DNA of 64,000 nt from Trichosphaerium sp. ATCC 40318. Its lineage: Eukaryota > Discosea > Flabellinia > Trichosidae. Location of the stretch: NCBI GenBank assembly GCA_038496445.1, contig JALMLS010000213.1:248001-312000 (forward strand), in the 5' to 3' direction. A program made the translations under genes and the position numbers. Positions 1 to 12,555 of the stretch are shown here, piece after piece. The notes under the pieces were generated by a model. That model saw only the letters and a program-made list of their open reading frames with translations, made no database searches and was not told the DNA's origin. Numbering within the stretch: the first letter of the stretch is position 1; the number at the start of each line of letters is the position of its first letter.

Positions 1-3000
1 GTTGTACCAAAGGCAGAAATATCAGCAAGCGTAACTACAACTGATAAAAATATTACTCCACCATGGATGCAAAAGACACCAAGCGTAGAAGCTGAAGTGG
101 TATGGCTTTTTTTTTTTAACAGTTTTCTTTAGTTTATGCTAAATCTTTTTTTTATAGAGTGTCTCAACACCTGCTCCAAAAGTTCAAGCTAAAGCAAAAG
201 TAAACGTACCTCCATGGATGCAAAATAAACAGGCTAAAACACCAGATCCAGTACAAGAGCCAGCAAAACCTCAGCCTCAAGTACAAGCGAAGGTCAATGT
301 TCCTCCATGGATGCAGAATAAGCAAGCTGCGGTCAAAGCACCAGAGCCTAGACCGGAACCACCAGCTCCTGTAGCTAACCCACCTTGGTCTCAACCAGCA
401 AAGCCTAAACCTGAACCTACACCAACGCCAACACCTGTTGTTACCTCTCCACCTTGGGCACAAAATAAGGCAACAACACCAACACCAGTAGCAGTATCGC
501 CACCAAAGGTTGAAGCTAATGTATCTGTTGGCGCTACTACATCACCTCCATGGGCAAGCAACGAAGCAATAGAGCCTGCTACACCAAAGCCGGTTGCTAC
601 AGCTCCATGGATGTCCAACAGCGCAAAAGCTACCATACCTGAACCTGTTGTACCTACACCAAAGCCAGTGGCATCTACTCCACCTTGGATGACGCAGACG
701 AAACAAGAGCCAGATATACCTGCCCCTGCTTGGTCACAGCCTGCTGCTGAGGTAAGACCTACAGCGCCAGCAAGACCTACGGCACCAGTTGAACGACCCA
801 CGGCACCAGTTGAACGCCCTACGGCACCAGTTGAACGACCTACGGCACCCGTTGGACGTCCTGCAGCACCAGCTGTAGCTCCCTCAAATCCGCCATGGGC
901 TAAGCCTGCCATTCCAAAGCCAATTGAGCCTACTCCAGTACCTGCTCCTGTTGCTGCAGCTAGCTCTCCACCATGGGCTAGCAAAGCTAATATAGCTACG
1001 CCTGCTGCTTCTGCTCCTTGGCAGAATACTAGAGCAGAAGTTGCAGTTGCGCCTGTGGTTACTCCTGCACCTGTGGCTGTATCTACACCTGAACCTGCGC
1101 CTGAAGATCCAAACACTGGAGCTGAATTTGGCGATGATCAATTGGATGAGTTAGCTGCCATGATGGGTGGCGGTGGGTTTGATATGGACATGGACCTTGA
1201 TTTGGACATGGACTTTTCAACTGACAATTTTGGCGATACAAACACTGAAGCTAATGTTGGTGTAAGAGTTTTAACTTCAGGTTTTTTAAATAAGTAGCTA
1301 ATAGTCGATACTAGGGTGACGACCTTGACCTTGAAGGTTTGGATAATATTGACTTGGGTGATCTCGAAGATTTCGATGTCACTGACTTTGAGGATGCATT
1401 AGACAGTTTTGTACGATTAACAAATATTTTACCATCAAATCACTTACATTTGTCTTTCTATCTAGATTGATACATCACAACCAGAGGCAGTAGCACCTAC
1501 TGCCTCAGTTTCTGTAGCAGCAACTGTTCCAGAACCAGTCCAAATACCAACACCTGTGCCTGCTGCAAGACCCGTTATGCGCCAACCACCTAAATTTGGA
1601 GTGCGTCCAAAACAACCATCACCACCAAAGTTTGGTGTACCTAAGGTTGCTGCAAGGCCAAAGTTTACACCAAAACAGCCATCACCGCCAAAGTTTGGTG
1701 TTCCTAAGGTAGCTGCGAGGCCAAAGTTTACACCAAAGCAGCCAACGCCTCCAAAATTTGGATATGGTATGCGTACACCATCATCACAGGAGAGAGCACC
1801 ACCGCCTCAAGATGCTGCACCAATACTAGCTGCTCGTGCGCCACCTCCTCAAGAATTAGCACCAGCACTCCCTTCTAGAAATACACCTCCGAAGTTTGGT
1901 GTGCATAAAGCCATGCCTCCAAAGTTTGGCGTTCCAAAGGCTATGCCACCTAAGTTTGGTGTACCAAAGGCTATGCCACCTAAGTTTGGCGTACCTAAAG
2001 TTGCTCCTCCAAAGTACGGTCAACAAGCTCCAGTACGCTCTTTCTCTGGTACGTTAATTTTGTTTTGTTTTCCTTTTGGTTTGTTTTGTTTATTTTTATT
2101 AAGGTGACGTATCTGCTCCTTTACCTATGTCCTTACAGGCTTCAGCTGGAGCATATAGGCATGCACCACCTTCTGGTATTGCGCCAGTTGTACCAGGCAC
2201 CCAATTAGAGAATCAATCACCTAGAGAACGCCGTAGGACTCTAAGTATAGTACGTACTTTTTTAATGTATACCTGTTTACGTGTTGTTTGATTTACTTGC
2301 TAAACAATTCTTTTAGTCTGGAGAGAATATTGATAATATCCCTGCTATATCTTCTCAAACTTCGTTTGATGTTGATACAAAGTTGTATCCTAACATCAGT
2401 ACAGTAACTCATCCTCCAAGCGTACCTTATACGCCTTATGGCGGAGATGGTTCTGGTATGTTTATTGCTTTTCTTCTCTTCGTCTAACACGTCTTTTCAG
2501 CGCCTATACCAGTTGGTGTACCACAACAACCTGTTGCAGCTTATAGTGAGCTTGAAGATATAGAAGAAAGCTCTGCTTCTGTTGTAACTAATATAGTAGC
2601 TCCTGGAACTCCACCACCACCTGTGTCAATGAGTCTTGAAGCTGCAAGGAAGCAATATGATGCAAAGAAGAAAAAGAAACGAGGGTCTGAAAAGAAGAAT
2701 AAGTTCTCTTTGTTTGGTTCAAGGAAGAAGGCAAATAGAAAGAGTGAGAAGAGGTCTAAGAAACTAAGAAAGAGCGAAAAGCGTAATAGGAAGCTAAGGT
2801 CTAAGGAGTCTTCGTCTAGTCTTAACCTCAGCGGTAGTGGAGAGATAGCGGCTACGCCTCCACCTCCACTTGAAGTTGACATGAAGAATGTTAATGAACA
2901 ACAAGTAGTGGCAGCACTTGATCCTTTTGTTGGTACGTGTTATGAACCGCTTTGAGCTTTTGTTACAAGGTACAAGGTCTGACTGGTTTCTTTTTAGATC

Positions 3001-4322
3001 CTACTGGTGCTTACAAATACGAACAAAATGGAAGCGGTGCAGCAAGACCTCAATTTGGCATTCAAGCTGAAGAACTTAAAGCTGGTGTACGTGACATGGT
3101 TTTGTTTGCTTTTTTTATTTTCTGTTTTGTGATGTGTATTGTTGTTAACTTCTTTATGAATTAGTACCGTAACCTTAACGCTCAAAGCGAAGCTGGTAAA
3201 TTGGCCAAGTCACCACAACATCACAAGGTACGTGTTGTTCATGACATCCAAGAAGTTGTGTTTTTTGGATTGAATGTTTTTTACCTCTGCTGTGCTTTGA
3301 CTAATGTATTTTTTTTAAGATCCTTATTGCGTTTATCAACTCCAAGATCTCGAAAACTACTGGTAGAACAATTACGAATCTAACGTCTGATTTACAAGAC
3401 GGTATTGTATTGATTGTGTTGTTACAAGAAGTCACAGGTCAGAAAGTAGCAAAATATGCTACAGACCCACAGACTGTAACACAGAAACTTGAGAATATAG
3501 AGATTGCAATTAAATTTGCAGTTGTAACAGGTGTACCTGCTAAAGCAGAGCCTCAAGGTGAGTCACCAACAAAACGTTTATTCCGAATATTTTTTTCATA
3601 TTTTTCTTTTTTTGTTTTTTGTTTTTTGATGATTCTTTGTTCCTTTGGTTGGTTGTTGACTTTTTTTCTCTTTTTTAGATATATACAATTGTAAACTTAA
3701 TGTTACGATGGGATTCTTGTTCCTTGTTATACAAAGGTTTAAGGATACTAAGAATAACAAGAAAGTTAAAGCTTACCGTAAGAAACACAAAGTACTTAAT
3801 ATTGAAGCAACTGGACGTTACTCCATGCTACTCAATAAGGAGCAAGTACCTGAGTCTTTACCAACACAACCGGCAGTACCTCAACACTTGCCTCCTCCAG
3901 GAGTACCACAACACTCACCTCCTCCAGGAGTACCACAACACCAACCTGCTACTCCACAACGTTATGTTCCTCAAAACCACCAACCAAGTTTGCCAACTCG
4001 AAGTCCTTCTGGACAGTATGGCACTCCTCCAGGGTATTCTAATGCGCCTAGCGCTTTCCCTGTACGTCCTATTGGTGCAGTATCTGCACCTACACCTGTT
4101 GTTTCAGCACCTGGATCAGCTGCTGACTACAACTCGACTGAAATTGATTTGGCTGGTATTGATATGACTGAGATCGATTTGACCGGTCTTGATGATATTG
4201 AAACTGGATTAGCTGAATTGGGTGACTTGGATAATATGGAGGATTTATTAGCTGGTATGGATATGGATGATCTTGATTTGAATCTAGATGATATAGATAT
4301 CGAGATGGACTTTGGCTTTTAG
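1..4322 (+). CDS. Proline-rich CH-domain protein, 5' partial
   Basis: Multi-exon gene read from splice sites; the first exon runs off the window. Introns I placed include 100-157, 1262-1314, 1411-1465 and 2049-2103, and more follow to about 3680. The N-terminal half repeats PPWMQNKQ- or PPWA-like units about every 30 residues, followed by an array of PPKFGVPK-like units (1590-2020). A Lys/Arg-rich stretch (2640-2800) precedes a calponin-homology-like domain encoded at about 3320-3760, recognisable from TSDLQDGIVLIVLLQEVTG and the later NVTMGFLFLVIQRF helix. The C-terminus is acidic, ending LDLNLDDIDIEMDFGF. CH domains commonly bind actin or signalling partners, so a cytoskeletal scaffold is an inference; a single CH domain alone does not prove actin binding. 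No orthologue is recognised. The domain call is fairly secure, the function is not. Confidence 0.75.
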
Positions 4323-4896
4323 AAGAAGAAAAAAGTGGAAGAGCCAAAAAAAAAAAAGAAAGAAAAAAAGAGAAAAAAGATGTGTCGTCTTCAAGATGAT
4401 GTATTTTTTCCTTTTTGTACATTTTGTAAACAAATGAAAAAAAAACCAACGTTTAATTAATAATAATAAATAATGAACGGGTTGTTGAACCAAAAGAAAT
4501 GTCTTTTTTTCTGTATTTCTTTCAAGTCAGCATTTTTTATTCAATGAAAAGCGAGATGATTGGATTCGGTCTGACAGCTATGTTCATTTTAGTATGAACT
4601 TGTTGCTGAGTATTTTATCAACGCTACTTTGTGGTTGAGCTCGATGATATCTTAACTGTAAATCAAGAGGAACATTTGAAGTCCCAGAATCATTTTTATT
4701 ATTCACACGAAAACACCAAATTCTGAAATCATTTCAACAAAAATTATACCGCGTAATTCGCACCATTACGTTTTATACATGGCTTCCCCTCACCCATCAA
4801 CACGTGTTACCAGGTCAACTTGTGTTTTTTAAATCTCGCTAATGTTGCATACAACTCTAAGTCAAACACCGCAATATGGAGCTTAAGGCAAAACTT
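4323..4896. other. Convergent 3' intergenic region
   Basis: Lies between the stop of the CH-domain gene and the stop of the minus-strand BTB-like gene. The first 130 bases are A-rich 3' UTR-like sequence with AATAATAAATAATG near 4460. An AACACGTGTT palindrome sits near 4800. I see no further coding exon. Confidence 0.5.
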
Positions 4897-6398
4897 TTAA
4901 TAAAACTTTGGGGGTCGTGTTGGATCATATGGTGTGAGATAGATTTGTAGACAATCAATAAATATAGATTCTTTAACTGTTGGAATTGATAGTGTGATAA
5001 TATACGCAGTTTCGTTCAGTATCTCATCTTCAATAACAGTCTACAATAAATCATTAGTATTTGATTGAGTTAAACACAACATACTGCTACTTCCACGAAG
5101 GCACATAAAATGTTACCAAGCTCTATCTGCATATGTACATCGTTGGCAATAGAAGCAACAGAACATCTAATGTTTGGACTACTCAAAGGTTAGTTCAAAC
5201 ACCTTTCTTTGTGAAGAGACATACCTAACAGCCAGAAAAAAATCAACTGATGCCTTAAGTATTGACTTAGTTTCGACATATGCTACCCGAAATTTCAATG
5301 ATCCTGTTGATGCATGCTTAATATATGCTTTTCTTAAACCCTTCATATGCTGTACTAAGTGTTTCCATCTGCTACGTCGAGCTCTAGCCCATATCTCTTC
5401 AGCTAAATACTGAATTACACTTCAAAAGTTTATTGTATTACATGCTTTTAACAGCAATACAAATCATACTTCTAGCAATTAATACGTACTCAAGTTTGCA
5501 TATTCCCATTTTATTCCTGAAATTGCATCAACTGATCTTGTCTTTACAACTTCAGGATCAACTTTATCATCCATCCAAAACACTCTCACAAAATCTGAAC
5601 CCTTGTCGTTTGCTATATATTTATAATGCTTGCGAAACAGAAGTTAGGGCCTATTTACCATGTGTTTACATAGTACCAAGTTACATTGCTCAAAGTATCT
5701 TGCAAAAGCTGTTCTACCAAACTCTGTCTTTAAGTATTCTTGATCCTTCTCTACGGTACAAACGCTCATGCAAATTTCACCGCCATCAGCCTATGCCAAG
5801 CATTTAGTTGTGTGGAGTATTATGTTAACATACTTGCTGTTTTAGTGCACCTTGAAGGTACTCCCAAAGATTTCGTATTTGTTTAAGAATGTTTGCAGAA
5901 GTTAGAAAGTCCAACTTAGTTGCTAAATGAGTGTTAGGTATAGATATGAATATGAGCTTGTCACGTGCCAAACGGCATATTTATATCTTCCCAAACAATA
6001 GGTACGCCATAGTATTCTGCTGCAAACCACAAACCAGCAGCATCTTCAATACTTGTCATTTCTTCTTTTCTCATCAAACGCATGATGTTTGGGAGATACT
6101 TTGAGTGACTGGTTGTCGTAAGTTACAAGCTTCAATACTGTTAGACGTGCCTACATTCCTCCAAAACCGTTGTTTTTGATGAATTATCTTGTAATGATTC
6201 AAAATGCACTTTAGAGGTAAACAGAGACGATGGATACGCGTTAAGCAAATCCTCAGCTAAGGCAAAGCTGAAATCACCACATTTAAAGTGAATTGGCGTT
6301 TCTTTTGATATTTTGGCGGTTTCTTCGTCTGTGATAGGTAACACTGTAGTTTCTGTCGATGTATTCAACTTCCTCTTCTTTTTTGGTGGTTCAGACAT
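4897..6398 (-). CDS. BTB/POZ (T1-like) domain protein
   Basis: Starts MSEPPKKKRKLN, whose KKKRK looks like a nuclear localisation signal. The next part reads FKCGDFSFALAEDLLNAYPS and, after one intron, EDAAGLWFAAEYYGVPIVW. These match the start and end of a BTB/T1 fold (strand, buried helix, then Leu-Trp-x-Ala-x-x-Tyr-Tyr). Two introns seem to use GC donors in the form GCACGT (first at about 6150), a one-base variant of the common GTACGT donor. Further exons continue to 4897, coding about 250 more residues without a domain I recognise. BTB proteins usually dimerise and often act as ubiquitin-ligase adaptors, but the C-terminal half gives no partner. The plus-strand ORFs in 5174-5807 are antisense shadows of these exons. 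Confidence 0.6.
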
Positions 6399-6544
6399 CT
6401 TTTACCACAGTCGTACTTTGAACACGAAAGTATTGTTGTTGTATTGCACTTAATAAACTGATATTGTGATTGATTTGCTTAAGTCTTCTTTGCAGGGTAG
6501 ACTTAGATGCAACTCAGAAACGCAGCTTTAATCATCTATTTATT

Positions 6545-9500
6545 TTATACTACATACAACTTTCTCATTACCATTTTTACCATTGGTGTAAGTCTTGTCT
6601 TGTTGTACATATCGCCTGTTCTCTTTATAGCTTCTGAACGTGTAGGGTATGGATGTATAGTATTCGCAAGGCTGAAGTTAAAAAAAAAAATTAGTGGTGA
6701 AAAAGAATAAAGGTTTTTTGTTTTCAATTCAACTTGACGTACACTCCAAGGCCTATTTTTCCATTCATCATGACTGAATACTCACTAATCATATCACCTG
6801 CATTAGAACTTACAATGGTTGCACCTAGTATCTAGACGAATGTGAGAAACAAATAAGAAAGGTCAAAAGGCTCCAGGTGAACAAAAATAAAATGTTCAGG
6901 TTCGTTTTTTTCTATACCTTGTCTGTTCCCTTTGCTGTCAATACTTCTACAAAACCTACATCACTTTCTAGAACTGCTCGATGTATATCCTTCATATCTA
7001 CAAGGTACTTATCTGTCTTGATACCTACACAAAGAATTAAAAAAACAAAGCTGAAAAACCCAACTCAATTAGTTTCTCTTGTTTTGGAGAGCAAAGTTGA
7101 GTTTCAATGTCAGTTATTTTTGTGTAGAAGTGTAACAAGATTTGATTTCATTATAATTTTTAGGCCCTTTGCGGCATGTTCACAGGAATAAATAATAAAA
7201 TTCAAAAAGAAGAGGGACGACTGGGACTTGAACCCAGATTAACACGTCCCAAACGTGTGGTGCTGCCAGTTACACTATCATCCCTTGATGTGGTAGATAG
7301 ACGTACTGGGGTATATAGCACCGAAAAAGAGGATGACTTGATGATCAAGGCGCAGAAAAACAAAAACAAGAAACATATCAACATCAACATAAAAAAATTA
7401 TTCTTCAAAATACTTGCCTTTCTCTTCAGCTTCTTTTTGGTATAGGCCAACATGAGCAACCTTAATAAATATTACTTTACCTGGAATAGGTTATTTATAT
7501 GTTGTGACATACTTCAGGTTGAGTGTAAGTACACCAAGGTATAATAAGATCAGATAATTTTGATTTTCCTCCGAAAAGAGCATTTCTTATAACAATTCTT
7601 GCACCTGCATCTGCTGTATGCGTAAACTTGTATAACTGACATACATCACCACATGAATATACCAACGGATTAGATGTTTGCATTTGATCATTTCTAATAG
7701 AACTAATCAATAAAACTCCAAAAGTAAGCACAAAAACAGAAATTGGGAGATTTTCACTGAATTTCGAGAGTGTTAACAGATTTACGGAATTTTGTGGTTA
7801 ACAACGTCTTTGGTGTTAAAATGCCTGTAGGTTCATTCTAAAGGTATCAACTTAAAAAAAAAGTAGTGTTCCCTGTGAGAATTGAACTCACAACCTTCTG
7901 CTCATAAGACAGACGCTCTAACCGATTGAGCTAAGGGAACTTCCTGTTATCTTATACAATAGCATCACAGAAGCGGCCAAAAAGCATACGAACGATAAAA
8001 GTAACCAAGAGACCTTAGATTTCGACGACAAAAATCTTGATGGTTCGAAAAAAAATTTACAAAGAGACACGCACACTGTAACACCCTTGCGTTTGTCATA
8101 TTTAACATCAGCCTTTTCTAATTCCATATCCTACGTTTCTTTAGTATTTTGCGTTATAAGCACTATGTTTTTTAAAGGGTACTTGGACATTTGGTGCGCG
8201 TCCAGTAGCAACAAGTATCTCATCAACATCTATTGTACTTCCATTTTCTCCGTCCTTCCAAAAGATTGTCTAGGCACAATTAGTAAAGAAGTAACAGAAA
8301 CAGTATGTTTAATGGATATTAAAGTAAAAATAACAATGAGTTCCTCAATATTGCTTCTACTGCATGAGATTTGTACTTCCTTGTTCAAACTCGTTTTTTT
8401 CTTGCTTTTTTTTTTTGGTTTTTGTTTTCACGTACCTTTATACCAAAATTTTCTACAATATTGTCTATAATAACTCCAGTTACAATACGCACACCATCAG
8501 CGATTAACGATCTTAAAAAAAAAATTAGTATCGAGCTTGTAGTGCAAATTTATTTTTTTTGTAAATCACCTGTGAACAATTTTTGCAGCAGATTCATGTT
8601 CTCGTATCATTATTCTATTCATCACCTCAAAAATAATGACCTACACGTTTATAAGCTTATACCCTGGTTAAACCATTACTTCAAAGATTCATACCCGGCT
8701 ACCGAAGCGACTCTAGAAGAAACATTTAGTGACTGAAAAGGAAAAACTAGCCAACGTACAAACGCTTGTGCTAGTTCACAACCAATGGGTCCACCACCGA
8801 TTATCGCTAATCTTTTTGGTAGTTTTGTAAGATTGAATATCGTCTCGTTTGTCAAGTATAGTGTTTTATCAAGACCAACAATAGGTGGTGCTGTAGGTCG
8901 TGCACCAGTAGCTACAACTGCCTAACACGTGTTAAGTTTTTGTCAAAAAAAAAAAGGAACGAAGCGAGAATAAAGTTCAGTAGATTGTCATCTTATTACC
9001 TTATGGAATTTAAGAGTCTTCCCGTTTACTACAACTGAGTTTTTACCTTTAAAAGACAGTTAGTACACGTGACAGAGTGTCTATTGTTTCTCCTTTGCGT
9101 ACTTGCAAATTTGGCTTTTCCAATAAACACGTCAACACCCAGTTCCCTAAACCTCTTTGCTGAGTCATCCCAAGATAGCTTAGACCGTAATCTACGCATT
9201 CTATAACAAGAATAAACATATTGAAATGAGATTATGGCACATTGCAGTAAAGGAAAAAATTAAAAAAAAGTCACGTGATTTTTTTTGACTTTGGGCTCAC
9301 AACTGAAAGGTTTGTATAGACTATGTATATTACCTCTCCATTACTTTACCAAAATCAACATTAACCTCTCCATCAACCTAATTCATTTTGTCAGAAGATG
9401 AATTCTTGATATTGTTTTAGATTTTTAGTCTTCGCATGGCGTACATAAATACCGTAATCACTTGCAGTTTTAATACTCTTTACAATACTCGCACATTTGA

Positions 9501-10595
9501 GAAGTGCCTTTGAAGGCACACAACCAACATTAAGGCAATCACCACCGAGCATATTCTTTTCAATAAGCGCAACACTAAATCCTAAAAGATAATAAAAAGT
9601 TATTTTTTTGGAATACGTTACTACAACATACCTAGACCTGCAGCACCAGCTGCGCTCACAAGGCCCGCTGCACCACCACCTATAACTACTAGACCATATT
9701 TATCAAGAGGTTCAGGGTCTTGCCAGTCATAAGGATGGACATTATCAAGTAACTATAGCAAAAAAAGCCACGGTTAATGAGATGACATTTCTGAAAAAAA
9801 AAAGTAACATACCTGTTGGTTAAACTCATCAAGTGGTGCTAATCCTAACTGCCCAAGCAATTCATTAGCAGCATCCATCTTATCTGTAGGAATATCAGCC
9901 CACTTTGTAGGCTGTTAAGAATAACAGTAAGTAAGTAGGTACAACAAACAACCAACCAAGAAAGACCAAAATAAATAAATATTCTGAAAAAGGCGATAAA
10001 ACGTTTATATTCCATTTTTCGTACCTCCACTGGTGGTATATACGCTGGATCGTCCTCTGTGAAGCGGTAGAATAGATTTTCATCAGAAAATGCGTGATCT
10101 ACGATGGTTTAGGACAGAAAAGTAATAAGAAAACTTTAAATGCGGAAAAATGGCATGAATTCGTTTTTTGTGCTGTCTTGTTCGTGCCTTTCATTACGTG
10201 ATGAAATATCTTGCGGTTAAGCATGTAATTACCTAGTGTAACAGCTTCTTTGCTATGTACGGGTTAATAAACCACCGTATGAGTTAATGGACTATCGGAA
10301 TACCGGTTCTTGGCGCAGTTTTTCGCTACCAGCCAATCTACGAGTTCTTTGCCAACAAAACATTTTGGGTATCGTTTAAAATACCTACGGTTACGCGTTA
10401 TGCGTTTAAATAATCAATTTAAACAATACCATGTGCGATCCTTTATTTCTAAACCACTAGTTGGGACTTTAAGCTGTTTTATTAATTTATCTAGCTGTAG
10501 TTATGTCAGAAGCAAAACAAAAAACAATGGATAATTACATCTGTTTCTGGGGGCTTATTTTCATTATTAGAAGTGGCGAAAGGATCTTGTTCCAT
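6545..10595 (-). CDS. DEP domain fused to FAD-dependent pyridine nucleotide-disulfide oxidoreductase
   Basis: The start [17 protein letters not shown] precedes a DEP domain spread over four exons: [20 protein letters not shown], then [20 protein letters not shown]. After a short linker comes a class I flavoprotein disulfide reductase. It has the FAD site [19 protein letters not shown], the redox-active pair [13 protein letters not shown], the NAD(P) site [18 protein letters not shown], the second FAD motif VYSCGDVC, and a dimerisation domain ending [20 protein letters not shown]. The oxidoreductase part resembles mercuric-reductase-like proteins, but no N-terminal HMA domain or C-terminal vicinal Cys pair is seen, so the substrate is unknown. 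DEP domains usually target membranes or bind signalling partners, which suggests a localised redox enzyme. The last residues read MRKLYVV. Two tRNA genes lie inside introns of this gene on the same strand. One intron appears to use a GC donor (GGCAAGT). Confidence 0.85.
7213..7284 (-). tRNA. tRNA-Pro (UGG)
   Basis: A complete cloverleaf can be drawn on the minus strand: acceptor GGGATGA with TCGTCCC, anticodon stem ACACG/CGTGT with loop TTTGGGA (anticodon TGG), and T arm CTGGG-TTCAAGT-CCCAG. It is 72 nt including the discriminator T and has no intron. It lies inside an intron of the surrounding oxidoreductase gene, between the exon ending EAEEKG and the exon starting IKTDKYLVD, in the same orientation as that gene. 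A run of five T follows shortly downstream and could end Pol III transcription. Confidence 0.93.
7854..7862 (-). terminator. Pol III T-run after tRNA-Ile
   Basis: Nine consecutive T on the minus strand, a few bases after the 3' end of tRNA-Ile. Oligo-T runs of this length end RNA polymerase III transcription. It also sits inside a Pol II intron, where it could read as a pyrimidine tract. Confidence 0.6.
7867..7940 (-). tRNA. tRNA-Ile (UAU)
   Basis: A complete cloverleaf on the minus strand: acceptor GTTCCCT with AGGGAAC, D stem GCTC/GAGC, anticodon stem TCTGT/GCAGA with loop CTTATGA (anticodon TAT), and T arm GTGAG-TTCAATT-CTCAC. The discriminator base is A and there is no tRNA intron. It lies inside the intron 7694-8074 of the oxidoreductase gene, whose flanking exons join in frame ([15 protein letters not shown]) using donor GTGCGT and acceptor TTAG. 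Confidence 0.95.
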
Positions 10596-10840
10596 ATTGT
10601 GGTGCTTACACAACGAAACGTAACGGTTTTAATAAAAATAGTCAAGACAAGTAGTTTCTCCATTAGAACAGATCTTTGCAATAGTACAACTACTCTACCA
10701 TTAATACTTATCTATACAAGTACGTTGGTGATAGTTTTAATTTCGGTTGCACTTCTCCGTAGCTACAAGTGGTATCAATACATTATAAGCTTAGAGACGC
10801 GAGGATTAACCTATTTTTGCTACTGGAAATCGTTTTCAAA

Positions 10841-12555
10841 ATGATTCATTTCAACGTACTTAAAAATAGTTTAGTGAGTACAGCTGTTATTGATTTTGGG
10901 ACGGACGTTTGTAGAGTTGGGTTCGCTGGAGAAAATGCGCCATTAAAAAGCATAAAAACAGCCATAACACGTGTTAATCCCCGTAAAGGGGCAAAGCGAG
11001 GTTCCTAAACTATTTTATACAGAAAAACACAGTTTCAACAGAATGCGTCCCCGAAAAACGGCGAAATAATTTATTTTTTTGCGAGTTTTCTGCCCACTAC
11101 AGATTTTATTCGCCTCGTTCTTAAAACTCCTCTGCCAGCACTCTGCTTACTATAATATCACCAAAAATGAGTATTGGCAGTGTGTTCACCATTCTCAGCA
11201 ATTTTAATTCTCGTGAAAGTCCATAATCTTGAAGTGAATTTTTTTGAACACTTTTTTCTTGGTTTGTTTTTTTCTCGTTTTATTCTTATTGTCAAAAAGG
11301 AGAGTATATAGGCGACGAAGCGTACAGGAAAAGAGATATTGGCCAGTTTGTTCGGCCAAAACGTGGTTGTATTATAGATGACTGGGATGCCATGGAAAGC
11401 ATTTACAACCACGTATTTTATGATGTCTTACAAGTTGCTCCTGAAGACATGTGTGTGTTAGCCACAGAGGGTGTTAGAGAACCAAAACGTAATAGGTATG
11501 TATAACACTCCCAAAGTATATTTTTTTTGAATATAGTATGCGACCATGTTTACAAAAGGCGGCGCCTAACTTTTTGTTTGTTTCAGAGAAAAAACTTTCG
11601 AAATCATGTTTGAAAAATTTGATGCTGCTGGTCTTTGTGTTTCTTTGGCATCTATTCTCTCATTATATGCTGTTGGTAGAACAGTGGGTGTGGTTGTTGA
11701 TTCAGGAGATGGTATGACAAGCTTGTTTCCGGTCTGGGAAGGACATGCTATTAGACCTGCAATGAAAAGTTTTCGTATAGGTGGTAGGAATATAACTGAG
11801 TTGCTGACGAAAAAAATATGTGAGCAAGGTCATGGACTCATATCTCCAAATGATACTGCAATCGTAGATGATATAAAAAAAAAACTCGGTTATGTGGCAT
11901 TGGACTATGAAGGAGAAAGCAGCCAAATTGTAGAAAAAAGTTATACGCTACCAAACGGAAAATCAATCACACTTGGTCAGGAGAGGTATTCTGCATGTGA
12001 AGCTATGTTTAATACATCATTAATTGGTAAGGAAATACCAGGTATTCATGATCTTGTTTATGATACAATCATGGAGTGTCCTATAGATTGCCGAAGGGTA
12101 AGTAAACTTTTTCCTACATAAATTTTCGAAGGAACAACCACGTGCAAGCTTTCTCTATCCGCAACCTTATCAGTTCCATAGGATTTGTATGGCAATATTA
12201 TACTTTGCGGAGGTAATACACTTGCAGATGGGTTCGCAGAGCGCATATGTAGGGAGGTGGCCTTACAAGCTCCTCAAACTATGAGAGTAATGCCGGTAGC
12301 GGCACCAGAGCGTAAATTCTTACCTTGGATTGGTGGTTCAATTTTAGGATCACTCACTAACTTTCCAATGATGTACGTGCTTGTTTTTTTATCATTAAGG
12401 CATGTACCTAAAGATGACGGGTTGTACAAAGTGACTAAACATTATTTGTTTTAATCTTTTTGTAATCTAGCCATTTTTTAATACAATGTAGGGCATCAAG
12501 GCAAGTGTACCAGGAGGAAGGTACACGAATGTGCTTTAAGTACAGTTTTTACTAG
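10841..12555 (+). CDS. Divergent actin or actin-related protein
   Basis: Exons join into a nearly full-length actin fold. The N-terminal phosphate loop region reads AVIDFGTDVCRVGFAGENAP. Later segments are YIGDEAYRKRDIGQF, VVVDSGDGMTSLFPVWEGHA, KLGYVALDYEGE and ERKFLPWIGGSILGSLTNF. The end EEGTRMCFKYSFY replaces the usual ...IVHRKCF. Actin is normally about 375 residues, and this model is close to that. The region between the phosphate loop and YIGDEA (about 10960-11300) is weakly conserved and its exon edges are uncertain. Substitutions in the DNase-loop and C-terminal regions suggest a divergent actin or an actin-related protein rather than the main filament actin. It is transcribed away from the DEP-oxidoreductase gene across a gap of about 245 bases. 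Confidence 0.8.

Noticed and set aside
391-1116. Long minus-strand ORF rich in Gly, Ala, Thr and Val
   Set aside because: It is the antisense of the Pro/Ala-rich repeat exon; its composition is explained by that and no splice sites support it.
5174-5807. Two plus-strand ORFs
   Set aside because: The minus strand reads through as several spliced exons of the BTB-like gene.
7176-7459. ORFs overlapping the tRNA-Pro
   Set aside because: They cross a perfect tRNA cloverleaf and an intron; no coding support.
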